DNA of 64,000 nucleotides, taken from positions 496,001-560,000 of the forward strand of contig JAWWNJ010000080.1 in NCBI GenBank assembly GCA_037176885.1, written 5' to 3'. Origin of the DNA: Favolaschia claudopus. Its lineage: Eukaryota; Basidiomycota; Agaricomycetes; Agaricales; Mycenaceae. Each line of letters begins with the position of its first letter. Position 1 is the stretch's first letter. Below are positions 31,480 through 42,409 of this stretch, in pieces. Both the position numbers and the translations under genes were made by a program. The notes under the pieces are model-generated. The model did not search any database. It saw only the letters and a list, made by a program, of their open reading frames with translations, and was not told the DNA's origin.

Positions 31480-32937
31480 AATATAGCGTCTATGGGGGGT
31501 GCCAAAAAAGGAAGTACGAGCCGGGGGAGGGAGGGGGGAGGGTGATGCTACTGTACATGTCCACTGGGCTCGCCCCCAGCTGGTGGTGGAGGGAGCACAT
31601 TGTTCTCGGTGGGGGGTTGGTGGAGAGAAGCAGGACGAAAGCCGGGGGGGGCCTCTTTCTTGCTTCCATGAAGCGCCACACGTCCAGTTCATGTTGAACC
31701 CACGGAATGGCCAGCCATCGGAAGATGAGTCTGAGAATTGCGTTACTATTTTTCTCAAAGATAGTTGAAGAAAGTTTACTGTTGTAGCGGATCCAAGATG
31801 TCCAGCAGAATATGGTCGTTCTCGTCGGGATTAGTGCCCGGATTGAAACACGTCTCAAAGGCTACACAGAAGTTCCGCCTTCAGCACAGACCATGTAGCC
31901 TCTGGTTTGACATTCATGGCCTTCTTGTTCACCCAACGGTGCTGCATACTCCCAACAAGTGTTACGTCAAGATGCTGGCGAGTGGCGGTTTGGCAGTTTG
32001 CTATGCCAAAGTTCTCTGGTCCAAGGTCGCTCTGTGATATCATTGGGATTCCTAAACATGAGCTGTGTGTGAGCGATATTCAGTTTTCAGACAGCCAACA
32101 CACCGCCAATCTCTCTACACGCATCAATAAAGTAGCTTGTTACGAGCTTGGAATTGCGATTGCTCCACCATATTTTTATCCACGCAATACGTCCCGTAAA
32201 AGGGTCCATTCCCAAATGAAGCCAAAGCCCAAAACGTTTCCACTTATCATGTTGGTCGAAACATAGGACATCCATCACCCCTGCAGACCAGAATCGCTTG
32301 CGGACAAACCGCTTGGCCTTGCGACGGGCAATGCCCTCGCTGTCATGCTCTCTGAGGTACTTACCTCAATAGAACCATCCTAGAATGCATGAGCCTCATT
32401 TCTTACATTAAGAGATAAACCTACTCTGATATTCTAACGCCATACAAAAGTCGTAATTTCGCTACCATGTCGCGAGCGCCGAGATTGGGAAATTTCTGAC
32501 GGAGGTTGTTGTACATGGGCTCTATGTCTTCCCATGTCACAGCTTGCTTGACTGTGCTATCAACCGACTTGACTGTCAGGTGTGTGTTTGTCTGAAAGAG
32601 AAGCGACTTGCCTCAGCAGCTGGATCTGCTTGCGTCGTCGTTTCACCGTAGATGTACTATAGTTGCGTGAGCTACATAAACGGCCAGCATGCGGGGCGGG
32701 GAGCACCTCAAGCCATAGACATTCTTATTGAAGTGGTCCATACACTCTCTAGCAATTTTGCCATCTGAATAACCCAGTGCGAAATATTTTCTGATCAGCG
32801 GCATAAGCTCATCCTCTGTCAATCTACGGCTAAGTGCTTCCAGCCGTTATAGTAAGTAATACCTGCTTGCTCGTCATTACCACTATAACGGCTGGTATCG
32901 AGCCTGCATAGCCCTCGGTACTGTACTATTTCGACCA
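31480..32937 (-). pseudogene. Integrase-type DDE transposase of a basidiomycete family, decayed
   Basis: A start at 32,937 (MVEIVQYRGL) is followed by an intron (GTATTA..TGACAG), DELMPLIRKYFALGYSDGKI, ARECMDHFNKNVYGL, a second intron (GTGCTC..TATAG) and TSTVKRRRKQIQLL: an N-terminal helical DNA-binding region. Later blocks are RKRFWSAGVMDVLCFDQHDK (first catalytic D), MDPFTGRIAWIKIWWSNRNS, an intron, ISQSDLGPENFG (second D; the family usually has SDPG) and IFRWLAIPWVQHELDVWRFM. The order fits a family of integrase-core proteins common in Agaricomycetes. Frameshifts (near 32,610 and 31,870) and loss of the end beyond ARKRP (about 31,660) make it non-functional; its left end is purine-rich unrelated sequence. 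Confidence 0.7.
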
Positions 32938-33216
32938 TAACTTCAGCCGCTGTGACCTGTGACCACTTAACTCCACTTTTTCACTGATTCAAATTGCGTT
33001 TTCCGGGCTGTTTAATTTGATGGGAAAACGGGCCAAAACTGCCCTGTGACCTGGGACATGACAGCTATTTTGGAAACGATAGACATTTTCGATTTTCGAG
33101 CTGAGTTCGGCAACTCCCGGCAGACCTGTCATATAATTATTTTTAGCTACAGCTCAGCTCCATCATGACGACGAGCGTTCCCCGCCAATACACAGTATAC
33201 TCTCCTCACTCTCACC

Positions 33217-34399
33217 ATGATACGACGAGGAAACCGCCGCCACATACCTAAGGAGCAGAAACAGCTCATCACCACAATGTCGGCCCATATGTCTGTCCCA
33301 GACATTGCTGCAGCTACCGACATCAGCGAGCGAACCATATACCGCATCATCCGAACGTGGCGGACCACTGGGGACCACGTCCGAATTCCTCTGCAGCTTG
33401 GACGACCCCGCATTCTTACATCTTTTGATGTCGCGGTCTGTGGTCTTCTCAATACCCTTCGTATTTGACCCTTTGAGAAGTATCTTGAGGGTCTTGTTGC
33501 GAGAACCCCCGACATCTATCTTTTCGAGCTACAGGAATGTTTGTACGAAGCCACGGGACTTGACGTCGCTAAAACCACCATCCGTGACGCCCTTTTGCGA
33601 ATGGGTTATGTTCGGGTTCATGTAAGTAAAATTGCTAAGAGTTTCGTGCCGCTGACATGGGTATATCCTTAGATATCTCGAACTGCACTCGAAGCTGAGG
33701 AAAACAAACGGCTTGGGTTTCAATGTGAAGTTGGACAACACCCACCTCGAAGATTTGTTTTCCTAGACGACGCAGCTTGCAATCGACATACAACGCGGCG
33801 GCAGATGGCATGGGCCCCCATTGGAATGCGAGCGCGGCGGCATGATTTTTTTGTCCGAGGCATCCGGTATGTGTTTCTGCTCTTGTCAGCGCTACGTGCC
33901 TGCTGATATGTATAGTTATTCTGTTCTTCCGGCAATTTGCCTCGATGGCATACTTCACTTTGATGTGTTGACTCGATCCTGGACCGCCGTAGAGTTCCGC
34001 AACTATCTCGATGTTCTCCTTGACCGCATGAATCCCTTTCCACAGGACAACTCTGTTCTCGTCATGGACAACGCAAGTGTTCATCATTTTGATGGGATTC
34101 GTGAGATGGTCGAGGGACGGTGCGTAGGATATATCCTCTTGATTGCCAACCAACTGAATTTGATCTACAGCGGGCGTCGACTCATTTATTTGTCACCATA
34201 CTCTCCCGACTTCAATCCATGCGAAGAAGGGTTTTCATGCATGAAATATTGGATCCGCCGCAACCGGGACGATGTTCTCAGCTCAATGGAAGGGCGTGAT
34301 GGTTGCGACCCCATCGCAACTCTGTGGGAAGCTGCTCATGAGACGATGACCCCAGAGAACATCGAAGGGTGGTTCAGGGATTGCGGATATGTTGTATAG
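33217..34399 (+). pseudogene. IS630/Tc1-type DDE transposase with three introns, one premature TGA
   Basis: Start MIRRGNRRHIPKEQ; helix-turn-helix near residues 15-60 (SVPDIAAATDISERTIYRII, then RTWRTTGDHVR); LGRPRILT. Introns are 33,622-33,672, 33,867-33,915 and 34,120-34,170, all GT..AG and 49-51 nt; removing them leaves exactly 344 codons. The catalytic site is VFLDDAACNRHT (first D), VLVMDNASVHH (second D) and PYSPDFNPCEEGFS (third residue, E). The only lesion is TGA at codon 84 (33,466-33,468), explicable by one CGA to TGA change, between the DNA-binding and catalytic domains. No terminal inverted repeats or target duplication were found around it, so it may be an immobile copy. Confidence 0.88.
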
Positions 34400-34551
34400 G
34401 TTGTTGTACCGGTAGTTGTGTCAATACACGAGTAGGACGGCAAGACATTATATGAACAAGTAGTACGACTATACAAATATACAGAAAACTAGTAGAGATA
34501 CAGTATCTACAGGTTATAGAGGCGGCGATAACATACACAGCGTGAAATAAA

Positions 34552-34810
34552 TTAGTTCTCCTTGTCGCTTTCGTTCTCCACAACCCTAGCCCGCTTCTTC
34601 CCCTTGCGTTTCTTCGCGGCGGCGACCATCTTACTTGCCTTGCGCACGAAGTTACCCACGGCACCGGCTGCCATCCCAACGTCGGTTTTGTAGAACTTGG
34701 TATCGAAGTCGGCAATGCTGTTGGCATAGACAATGCCTTGTTCCCCCAGGCTCTCAGCATATTGGAAGTATTTGAGAGCGGGGTACTTTTCATCGAGAGC
34801 GCGAGGGATT
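34552..34810 (-). pseudogene. Unrecognised C-terminal protein fragment with basic tail
   Basis: Frame with YPALKYFQYAESLGEQGIVY, FDTKFYKTDVGMAAGAVGNF and a Lys/Arg-rich tail (AKKRKGKKRARVVENESDKE) like a nuclear localisation signal, ending in a stop at 34,552. The frame differs from that of the LINE ORF1 directly to its right, so the two were probably joined by rearrangement. I do not recognise the family. Confidence 0.4.
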
Positions 34811-34823
34811 GGCATTGGGAGAG

Positions 34824-36067
34824 TTATTCCGCACGGAAGAACGGCCCCGATGCATGGTGCTCGGCTGCGATGCGACGAAGAATCGACTGACGGACGGGAC
34901 ATGCAGGATCAGTGGATCGGTGCTGCCCGCCGCATCCCCGGAGGGCGCATTTGAGCACGATATGGGGGCATCCAGTGGAGTTGGTACAGCAGGGAGTCTT
35001 ATGGGGGCAGTGGCAGTTGGAAGTGGGGTGGTCGGAGGCGCAGGTGCCGCAAACAGCAGAGCGTTTACACTGCGCAGCAATGTGTCCAAACCGGTAGCAG
35101 TTGAAGCATTGGAGGGGCTGCGGGCAGTATTTCTCGGTGCGATGAAGGTGACCATGGAGGGCGAGCTTATTCGTAATGAAATAGTTCGCCACATCCAAGT
35201 CGTTGAAGTGAAGAACGAGTGATGAGAATTTCTTGGTCCTACGAACCTGCTCGCTGGAACGGCGTCCGATCCAGTGAACTCGGACCAGATTCTGATGGTC
35301 AATTTCATTCGCAAGTGCTAGCTCCAAAATGTCGTTCTCCCATGAGTCATTGTCTGCATCCACCGTGCCATTACCAACTTCAAAGTCGGTAGGCACACGA
35401 TGCATGACAACAGCAAAGGATGGAGAGCGAGCCTGGAGCAGACTAGAGAATGCCGGCAGCTAGCCGTCGAGATTGTCCCGAAGGACCTCTACCTCGTCGA
35501 CTCCCGTGAGGGTGAGACGGATGTCTCCATTGCGATATTTCGCAACAGCACGGGCAGATGGGTGAATAGGGGAGTCAAACTCCATCCGATCCATCAGTGC
35601 ATTGAACTGCTTTTGGATTGCGTAGTGGTGTCGTTGGTGAACGCCTTGTGAAGGCGATCCTGGACCTTTGGGGTCAAGATGAGGTCACGTGATGTGTCAC
35701 GGGTGACGTGGGAAGGGCCAGTGACGTGGCAGGTGAGCTGGCAGCGACAGAAGCGTAGGTTTTGTCTGGGGAGATAATGGATGCTGGAGTGGTTTGGGTG
35801 GTGTAGGGATTCCAGTTTGGTCATGATAGTGTCGAGTTTTGTGGTCAAGGAGTCGATGCGGGTGGTATTGGAGTTGGCAGCAGGCTGCTGTACAAGTGCG
35901 GCGGCAAGCGCCCGAATGGTATTCCAGTCAGCAAGAGGAACGGTGCAAGATTTAGCATTGGTGGTTTTTGGGAGTTTCACAGCGTAGATGATTTTGTGGA
36001 GGTTCTGAATAGTGGCGCTAGGGAGCGCCCTCGGAGCAGGTGGTGGTACCGGATCAAGAGGCATCAT
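34824..36067 (-). pseudogene. LINE ORF1 (gag-like, CCHC zinc knuckles)
   Basis: RNA-binding ORF1 protein of a Tad/Jockey-type LINE. From MMPLDPVPPP at 36,067: KIIYAVKLPKTTNAKSCTVP, ADWNTIRALAAAL, a linker, then after a frame change near 35,600 MEFDSPIHPSARAVAKYRNG and DIRLTLTGVDEVEVL. The C-terminal frame has VRVHWIGRR, an RRM-like block (LVLHFNDLDVANYFI) and three knuckles: CFNCYRFGHIAAQC, CGTCASDHPTSNC and a third with HIVLKC, then CPVRQSILRR and a stop. At least two frameshifts (about 35,600 and 35,420). ORF2 is not attached; the window's two ORF2 fragments lie elsewhere. Its right edge meets Helitron sequence. Confidence 0.85.
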
Positions 36068-36249
36068 TTGGGTCGGAAGTCCGGTGGATACAGGGCAAAG
36101 GTGTATGGAAAATGAAGGTAAATGTCCCCAGTAAGTCGTAGAGGCGTAGAATGAAAAGAGAGGCTCGGAGTATGAGCTCAGAGTAAATACGCGTAGTACC
36201 CGTCGGGCTCGGAAATGCGGATTTGAAGGAGTATTTAACTCCTCTGTTG

Positions 36250-37480
36250 GAAAGGGTTCACTGGCGACTTGCCCTCGGTGAGGCACTCGTGTCACTCGTT
36301 TCCATTGCGGGTTGGCAGTGACGGTGATGAAAAGATCCACCCATAAGTATCTGGTAAGCGAAATGGAAAGTAAAGTATTGCGAACATGTCTACCTTGCGA
36401 TAATATCGCGCAATAGCCATAGCATCTTGATAGCGCTGTTGCATGTGGCGAGGACCACCTATATATGAAGAAGGAAGCACAAAGCGCGTCCCAAGCTCGT
36501 TCAAGTCAACGTCATCATCCCAATTGGAGATGGCGTCTTCGAGACCGCTATACAGAGATGCGCGAGAGAATTTCTGAGCCAACGACCCAAATACCATATA
36601 TGGTAATCGAGCCACAGTGAATTTTTTGATGTGTTTTTTTACACCGCACTTTTCAGCGGTGAGCCCTACAGGAAAATAAGCATTATAGGATGAAATTACT
36701 CCTAAAGACGATGTCAGCCATACTTTACTTTACCTAGTTTGCTGCCGATTAGAGCTCGTAATGGACGCTGCAAGATGGCCATTTTGGCCTACAGATTTAT
36801 TCAAAAAATGGCCAAAATGACCATTTTCACGCAGCCATTGCGGGTTCAAAACTGTAGGAATCTTCGCCCGTATTCTGTGTCCAGCACTTTGTTTGCGTCA
36901 AAAGACACAGTGAATGCCCCAGAACCATATGTTGCAGTATTTTCTGCGGCCACTGTAGCTCAGCTGGTTCTGGTCGATAGATGCAAAAGCATCGACCATA
37001 TACTGCTGAAGCAGTTGACCCCCACGCAAGACTGTCGAGAATTCGGTGTCGCGGGTGAAAAGACGGAACGCGTGATAACGAATCTGGGTGAGACGGCCAG
37101 GACGGGTCTTATCTGGCTCATCGCCAGCCATGCTCGCCCCGCGGGAACAGCAACACATAATAGAGGGGGCAGTACGCAGGGTGTATGTCGGATATACGTT
37201 GCATGGGAGCATCTTCTGGGCTACGGCTACGGAGAACGATGTCCCGACCGTCACCTTCGGAGCCGTCTCCTGGCAGGATGACAGCGACTTCTTCAGCAGT
37301 CGGAAGGTTGTATCGCGACGGTCATTGTTTTCAGCCGCACGTCAGCATCGTGAACGTCGTCACCGAGGTCTTGTAAAGACTCGTAGGCCTGTTTATAGAC
37401 GGCGGCGTATGGGTGCGAAGCGGTTAGAAGATGCTGTAAGCTTTCCATTGTGTCCCTGCGCAAGTTGCTGTTCCGATTGA
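36250..37480 (-). pseudogene. Helitron-like N-terminal domain fragment
   Basis: Right to left: TQIRYHAFRLFTRDTEFSTV, LRGGQLLQQYMVDAFASIDQ (37,090-36,900), then after about 280 bp of unrelated sequence LYSGLEDAISNWDDDVDLNE, GTRFVLPSSYIGGPRHMQQR, YQDAMAIARYYRK, an intron (GTAGAC..TTACCAG) and VDLFITVTANPQW. These are the blocks preceding the HUH nuclease in fungal Helitrons. The HxH and two-Tyr nuclease motifs are missing, and LINE ORF1 sequence begins at about 36,240. It is a fragment of a different copy from the collapsed one at 8,866-9,652, which lacks exactly this region. Confidence 0.8.
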
Positions 37481-37511
37481 TTCGCTGCTGCAGCGCGGCG
37501 CTGGGATCGTA

Positions 37512-38188
37512 CAGTGCCGGACACCCAAAGTCGACAATGTTGATTGCCGCCGAACGGGAATTTTGGGGATAATTCTGACTTCAGAATCGGATTCGCCGAC
37601 CCCGGAAAAGCTCAAAAAACCACCTCCGAAGTTTTTCCCACGACATTTTGGCTGTGGCCAAATTTTTGGGGTCAAAAATCGAAACTCTGTGTACACCTCT
37701 AGCGCAAAAATTTTGATCTCTGAGTAGTGCCGGAGAGAGTATGGCGGCCGGGACTGCAATCTAGGCGGGAATCCGTGCAAACTTTCAAAATCAACTCACG
37801 GCAGCGGAACGGCACGGTGGGCGGCACGTGTTCGGTGACGGAATTGATCAACATGATGTAAAATGTCCAAATACGGTGATGTTTCCCAGGGAATTTGTGT
37901 CAAAACGGCTCGTGAAATTATTTTTATTTCATCAGAAACAGAACCAGCTCGATTAACTGAGTCGATTGCGCTATGTTTCGTAATTTTCCCATCAAATTTG
38001 GGTGTTCGGTCAAATTTTTGGGGTGAATGTTTTTGATTTTGAGTTTGGGGGAAATCGGCTCGTGCAAAACCATTCTTTGGGTCCATAACTTCATGTTTAC
38101 ACAAAGAACTACTTAGTCGCCTGGGCATGTGTAACACCTTCCATAAATGGAAGATCAAAGTTGTCGACACGCAAAGTGTCCGGCACTG
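37512..38188. mobile_element. TA-flanked inverted-repeat element, 677 bp
   Basis: Ends CAGTGCCGGACACCCAAAGT and the complement of CAGTGCCGGACACTTTGCGT, followed by a shared GTCGACAA, with TA at 37,510-37,511 and 38,189-38,190. No transposase ORF. Tc1/mariner-like by its target site. Confidence 0.75.
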
Positions 38189-38204
38189 TACGTATGGAGC
38201 TCAG

Positions 38205-38290
38205 GGCTCCGTTCCGTCCGTTTCCGGCCAAAAAAAACGGGAAAGACGGCACTCTGCCGTCCGGACCCGTCCGTCTAACATGTCTGTCAA
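38205..38290. repeat. GACGG/CCGTC word island (short)
   Basis: CCGTCCGT, GACGGC and CCGTCCGG words in both orientations. Related to the longer island at 39,220-39,495. Confidence 0.4.
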
Positions 38291-39219
38291 ACCGGTTTTC
38301 CGCACATTGAACTGGGTAGCTGAAAGGGGAAAAAGGAAAAAAAGAATGCAAAAAGGGAAAGAAAGGGAGAATTTCAAGAAAATCATGTAGCTTTGGAATT
38401 GAACCAAGAAGATGAACATTATATTTACTATACACAATTTTACGTCTCCCAGGCACTCTTTTTTGCGTAGTCTTTGTTGTAAGTGCATGCTTTTTTTGAA
38501 ACTTCCATCAAAAGCTCCCCGAAATCTTAGGTGCTTGCATGTTTTGCAAGGAACGGTGCAGAGAATTGGACACCCGAATATCCTACCTGCACCTTTGCTG
38601 TTTTGGCATCGTCTGCAACTGAGGAATCATTGTCAATACTGATCCAATCATCCAACAATGTGCCCTGTACCTTCTCCAACAAGGCCTTACAAGCCAGATG
38701 GCCCCAAGAAGGACCATTGGAGGGAACTTGACCCATCTTTTGAGCATCTGAGCCGGCCCCGCATGGGTGGATTGACAGTAGTTGGTGGCATGAATGGTTT
38801 GAGACTTGCGGGGTATTACTGAGGAATAGGACGTGTTTTTTTCGTGTTTTAGCGTGTAAGAGCGTGTCAAGCACAGGTAGACAGCCACCAGTAGAGGATC
38901 GAATTTTAATACGAGGTGTGTGGCGTGCACGAAGGACAAGGGCGGCGACTATGCACATAATGTGACGTGACAGTCACATCAGTGCACATAACTTTTGGCG
39001 GGCAACTACAAGTTTGGCTACACTTGCACCAGACAAAGGAACTCTGTGGTTTTTCAGACAAATACAATCTTTGCTATCTAAACTGACTTCCCAAATATTT
39101 CCAGGTTTTTAAGACACGCAGAAACAGAGGATCACCTGCCTCGGATTATGTGCTCCGAGTGGCTGTGCGTTATGTGCGTTAAGTGCACCCAGCTGATCGG
39201 ACGGTTAACCGTCAAACCT
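38291..39219. other. No gene recognised
   Basis: A minus-strand ORF at 38,527-38,958 (143 codons) has no recognisable domain and no supporting splice signals. Confidence 0.3.
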
Positions 39220-39495
39220 GAGACGGGACGGGTGCCGTCCGTCCCGTCCTGTCCGTTTGACGGCAGTCACTAGGTGATTTGAGGGTGTTTGATCATTCAA
39301 ACCCTCGGAATCGACGCGAATCAGTTAATGCAGTTGATCAAAAGCCGCGGCCCACCTGTGGGAAGCATTGCCGTCGCTCCAGGCACTGATTCCAGATCGG
39401 CCGGCCATCGATACCCGTCGACGGGTCAAACCTGTCCGTCGGGTCCCGTCCGTCCGTTTTTTCCGTCCAAAGACGGACGGGTTAGAGCCCTAACA
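39220..39495. repeat. GACGG/CCGTC word island
   Basis: GGGACGGGTGCCGTCCGTCC-type words, CGACGGGTCAAACCTGTCCG and TCCGTCCAAAGACGGACGG hairpins, all variants of GACGG/CCGTC with interleaved GTCAAACC. No coding. Confidence 0.5.
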
Positions 39496-39666
39496 TTGGA
39501 GCTGAGAGTAAAGAGGAGCGGTGCCCTCAGGAGCAGTCGTTATTTTCATGATGTTTTGTTGTGGAAACGATAACATCATGATTTTTGGCGGTGAAAAGGA
39601 GCAAAAATGTGGAAACACTATCTGACTACCAGGGAAGTCGAACGCATGAGCTCATTTCTGTTAATA

Positions 39667-40101
39667 GAGACTTTGCGCAGAGCCACCGGGAGCCACCCGG
39701 TGGCTCTCACGGCATGCGCTGTGGAGCGGCTACGCGCTATGGTGGCTCATTCGGTGGCTGGAAGAACAACTTGAAATTCATTTTCTTCGGCATTTTTTCA
39801 TCCCCCTGGATGACCTCGAAGCGCTAGGCTCCCAAACCCCCGGGAAGCACACCAAGGTTCCACGCCAACCGTCGGTTTTGCAAGAACCGGCCAAAAACGC
39901 ACCAAATAAAGCGGGAAACTGGTAATCTAACCACGACACCTCACTACATTGAGGTATAGTCACAGAGGTACCATGTAGATACTTGAAGCCCCACCTGCAA
40001 CGCGGGCGACGAGCCACCAAACGAGCCACCATATGCCGTAGCCGCTCCACAGCGCATGTGAGAGCCACTGGGTGGCTACCGGTGGCTCTGCGCAAAGTCT
40101 C
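39667..40101. mobile_element. TA-flanked foldback MITE (GAGACTTTGCG end)
   Basis: Ends GAGACTTTGCGCAGAGCCAC and its complement with TA outside (39,665-39,666; 40,102-40,103). Long imperfect arms carry GCCACCGGGAGCCACCC and GCTACGGCATATGGTGGCTC-like words. 435 bp. The ends match in pattern those of the 528-bp element at 61,808 (GAG-xx-TTTGCG-x-AGAGCCA). Confidence 0.75.
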
Positions 40102-40215
40102 TAATATGAACTGAAGCCAGATGCATACATCCAAGTCGGCCAAGTTGAAGTTACTAGTAATAGCTTGTTACACCATATGTGCGGCTACATTGAGAGCCGT
40201 TGCATGAAATTCGCG

Positions 40216-40378
40216 ATTCAACCAATTTTCAAGTGAATTCAGATTCACGTAGTTGGAAATTTGATTCCTGTATGCCATGCTGAGCTACGTGAATATCACC
40301 TTGTTATTGGGTGAATGAAAGTGCATGAATTTGGCTTGGGATACCTATATTCCAACTACGTGAAATTCACTTGAAAAT
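40216..40378. repeat. 163-bp hairpin element (GATTCAACC ends)
   Basis: GATTCAACCAATTTTCAAGT at the left pairs with its complement at the right, arms of about 35 bp continuing into ATTCACGTAGTTGGAA. The interior and surroundings are rich in GTGAAT/ATTCAC words, which recur at 41,395-42,055. Confidence 0.55.
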
Positions 40379-40592
40379 TGGTTGAATCAAGTCACCTGGA
40401 ATCGTTGAAAAATTGCAATTTTAGCCAAGGTGGGACTCTCTGAAATTCACTCTCAAACTGGGTGAAATTCATGGGGTCAGAGTTGCTCCGAGCAAGGTAC
40501 ATGGTTCCGGTCATCAGTACTGGTTGTGCTCACCCTATACATATCAGGAAATTCAATCTATAGTGTTCGGTATTTTGTATTGCAACTAAGTA

Positions 40593-40639
40593 AGGCCCTG
40601 TTCGGGATCCCAAATTAGCAGGGATCCCGAACAGGGCCT
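40593..40639. repeat. 47-bp perfect hairpin
   Basis: AGGCCCTGTTCGGGATCCC, a 9-nt loop AAATTAGCA, then the exact complement: 19 paired bases without mismatch. It lies 9 bp from the inverted-repeat element starting at 40,649. Confidence 0.8.
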
Positions 40640-40648
40640 AAGGTCATA

Positions 40649-41756
40649 TACTCGGTGTTACAAAAAGTGACCGACAATGTGCCATTTTAGGCCGAATCGT
40701 GTAGTATTTCGTTGAGTCAAGCACATAGGAATGTTCATTGGGATGATCTGTACCCATTTGGATGGCAGTTTGTGAGAAACGACGCCGCGACTCTCTCGCA
40801 CCAGTCGGTTCAATCTGACAGCTAACATTTTGCCTTATTTAGAAGAAACCATTTGGCGCTCGCTTTGTTGGCACAGGAAACACAGTTTTAAGTATTCCAT
40901 ATTGTATACACCATTCTATTGTCTGACCAAATTTGGTCTGTGTGAACCATGTCATTGGGGCTTTTTTGAGCGTCTGAATTCCACCACTCAGATTTGATTC
41001 AGTTTCAAGCTGGGTATCAGCTCGTTTTGCTACAAAAAGATGGAACTAATGTGAAAATTCCAGCAGCTCTCTTGCTCTCTGTGTCAATCAAGTAACCAAG
41101 AGTTATTCAGCGACATATATTATCATTATGTAACCTCCTCATTAACCGGGATCAACAACAAGGACAAATTGCAGGTGAAATCTGCGCGACCTGTTTTCAC
41201 ACTATTTTGAGGCCGTTTTCGCAAGTATTTTGTATGACTGGATGGGATAGTGTCGTTTTTATCAAATGCAAGTTGGAAATCCAGTGCGTTGATCAGATAT
41301 TGTGGATATCTTTCGAGTTTTTGTGTGGTTTGTGCCAGCTGCATGCAAAAATAGTATGACGTTCAGTTTGTTGACAAGCCTCAGGAGCCTCATACACTGT
41401 GAAAAACAAAGCCCGCGAATTTCACGGGGCGGCATGGCGAAATTCGGTTTTCGCGGGGAATCAAGCCGAAAAAGGTGGTTTCACCCAACACAGTGAAACC
41501 CAAAATTCACCTGAATTTGGGGTAAATTTTTTAACAGCATAGAGCTATACAGTATCTGTAGCTACCTTGCGTGCACGGGCTGAAAGTAAGGTATACAGCC
41601 TGTTCCTTGTCTGATCAGACAAGGAATGTCACGGATCTTTTCATGTATGCTGTAGAGAATTGTCAGGGGTATATTTGAAGCGCGACACTTCAAAAAAAAA
41701 TCACGTGTCCGTGAAGGAGTGACCAAATTATCGGTTACTTTTTGTAACACCGAGTA
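40649..41756. mobile_element. TA-flanked mariner-like inverted-repeat element, 1.1 kb
   Basis: Ends TACTCGGTGTTACAAAAAGT and its complement, continuing with one mismatch to ACCGA, with TA at 40,647-40,648 and 41,757-41,758. 1,108 bp. No transposase frame is recognisable, so it is non-autonomous or decayed. Its right part holds an inserted GTGAA-word island. Confidence 0.75.
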
Positions 41757-42055
41757 TATATTCTCGTAGTCAGTACAGATAGTAAAGCAATGTATTTTTC
41801 ACGGACTTTCAACCGAATTTTCACGTAGTTTATGAATGAATTCTCAGGTGAATTGAACCCAGTGAAACGGGATTCCACTCTATAATTCCATGGAAAACTA
41901 CGTGAATGAACCCCATGAAACGTTCCAGTCACTTAGTCCAACTAGGTGAATTGAACCCCGTGAAATTCACAAGCTCTGCGTAGAATTCATGGGCTTTTCT
42001 GGTGAACTTCAGGTGAAGATTGGGTGAATCAACTGCGTGAAATCATGGTTTGCGG
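41395..42055. repeat. GTGAA / TTCAC word islands
   Basis: Two dense patches (41,395-41,530 and 41,790-42,055) of GTGAAATTCAC, GTGAATTGAACCC and TTTCACG words in both orientations. One lies inside the 1.1-kb element and one outside it. Confidence 0.45.
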
Positions 42056-42214
42056 GCCACACGGCCGACTACTGAACCCGTTACAGATATTCCTGAGCTA
42101 CCTTCTTCGACCCCTCTTTACATTCGGGAGGGGTAGATGATGTGTGAGTAGAATATTGAGTACATAATGGCACTCAACAACCTGGCTCGTGGACTTGGCA
42201 AAAATTTGACAGTC

Positions 42215-42385
42215 TTGCATGATGAAATTCATGACATTTTGTCATGAATTCATAAGCTCAACAACTATTGTAAAAATGGGTTTCTGAGCATCATGAAAGG
42301 CATCTTGAATTTCATGATGTGGTTCATGACAAATCTTGAAATTCCCCATTATTGTTTTGAATTTCATGACAAATACTTCGCACAG
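42215..42385. repeat. Word island (AATTTCATGAC)
   Basis: Six or more variants of TTCATGACAAAT and GAATTTCATGA in both orientations. It precedes the LINE C-terminal fragment. Confidence 0.5.
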
Positions 42386-42409
42386 TGTTTAGGGTGGTAA
42401 GTTGCGACC

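Noticed and set aside
40200..42400. CRISPR-like array
   Set aside because: Repeated GTGAA/TTCAC words are irregularly spaced, in both orientations and of variable length; the genome is eukaryotic.
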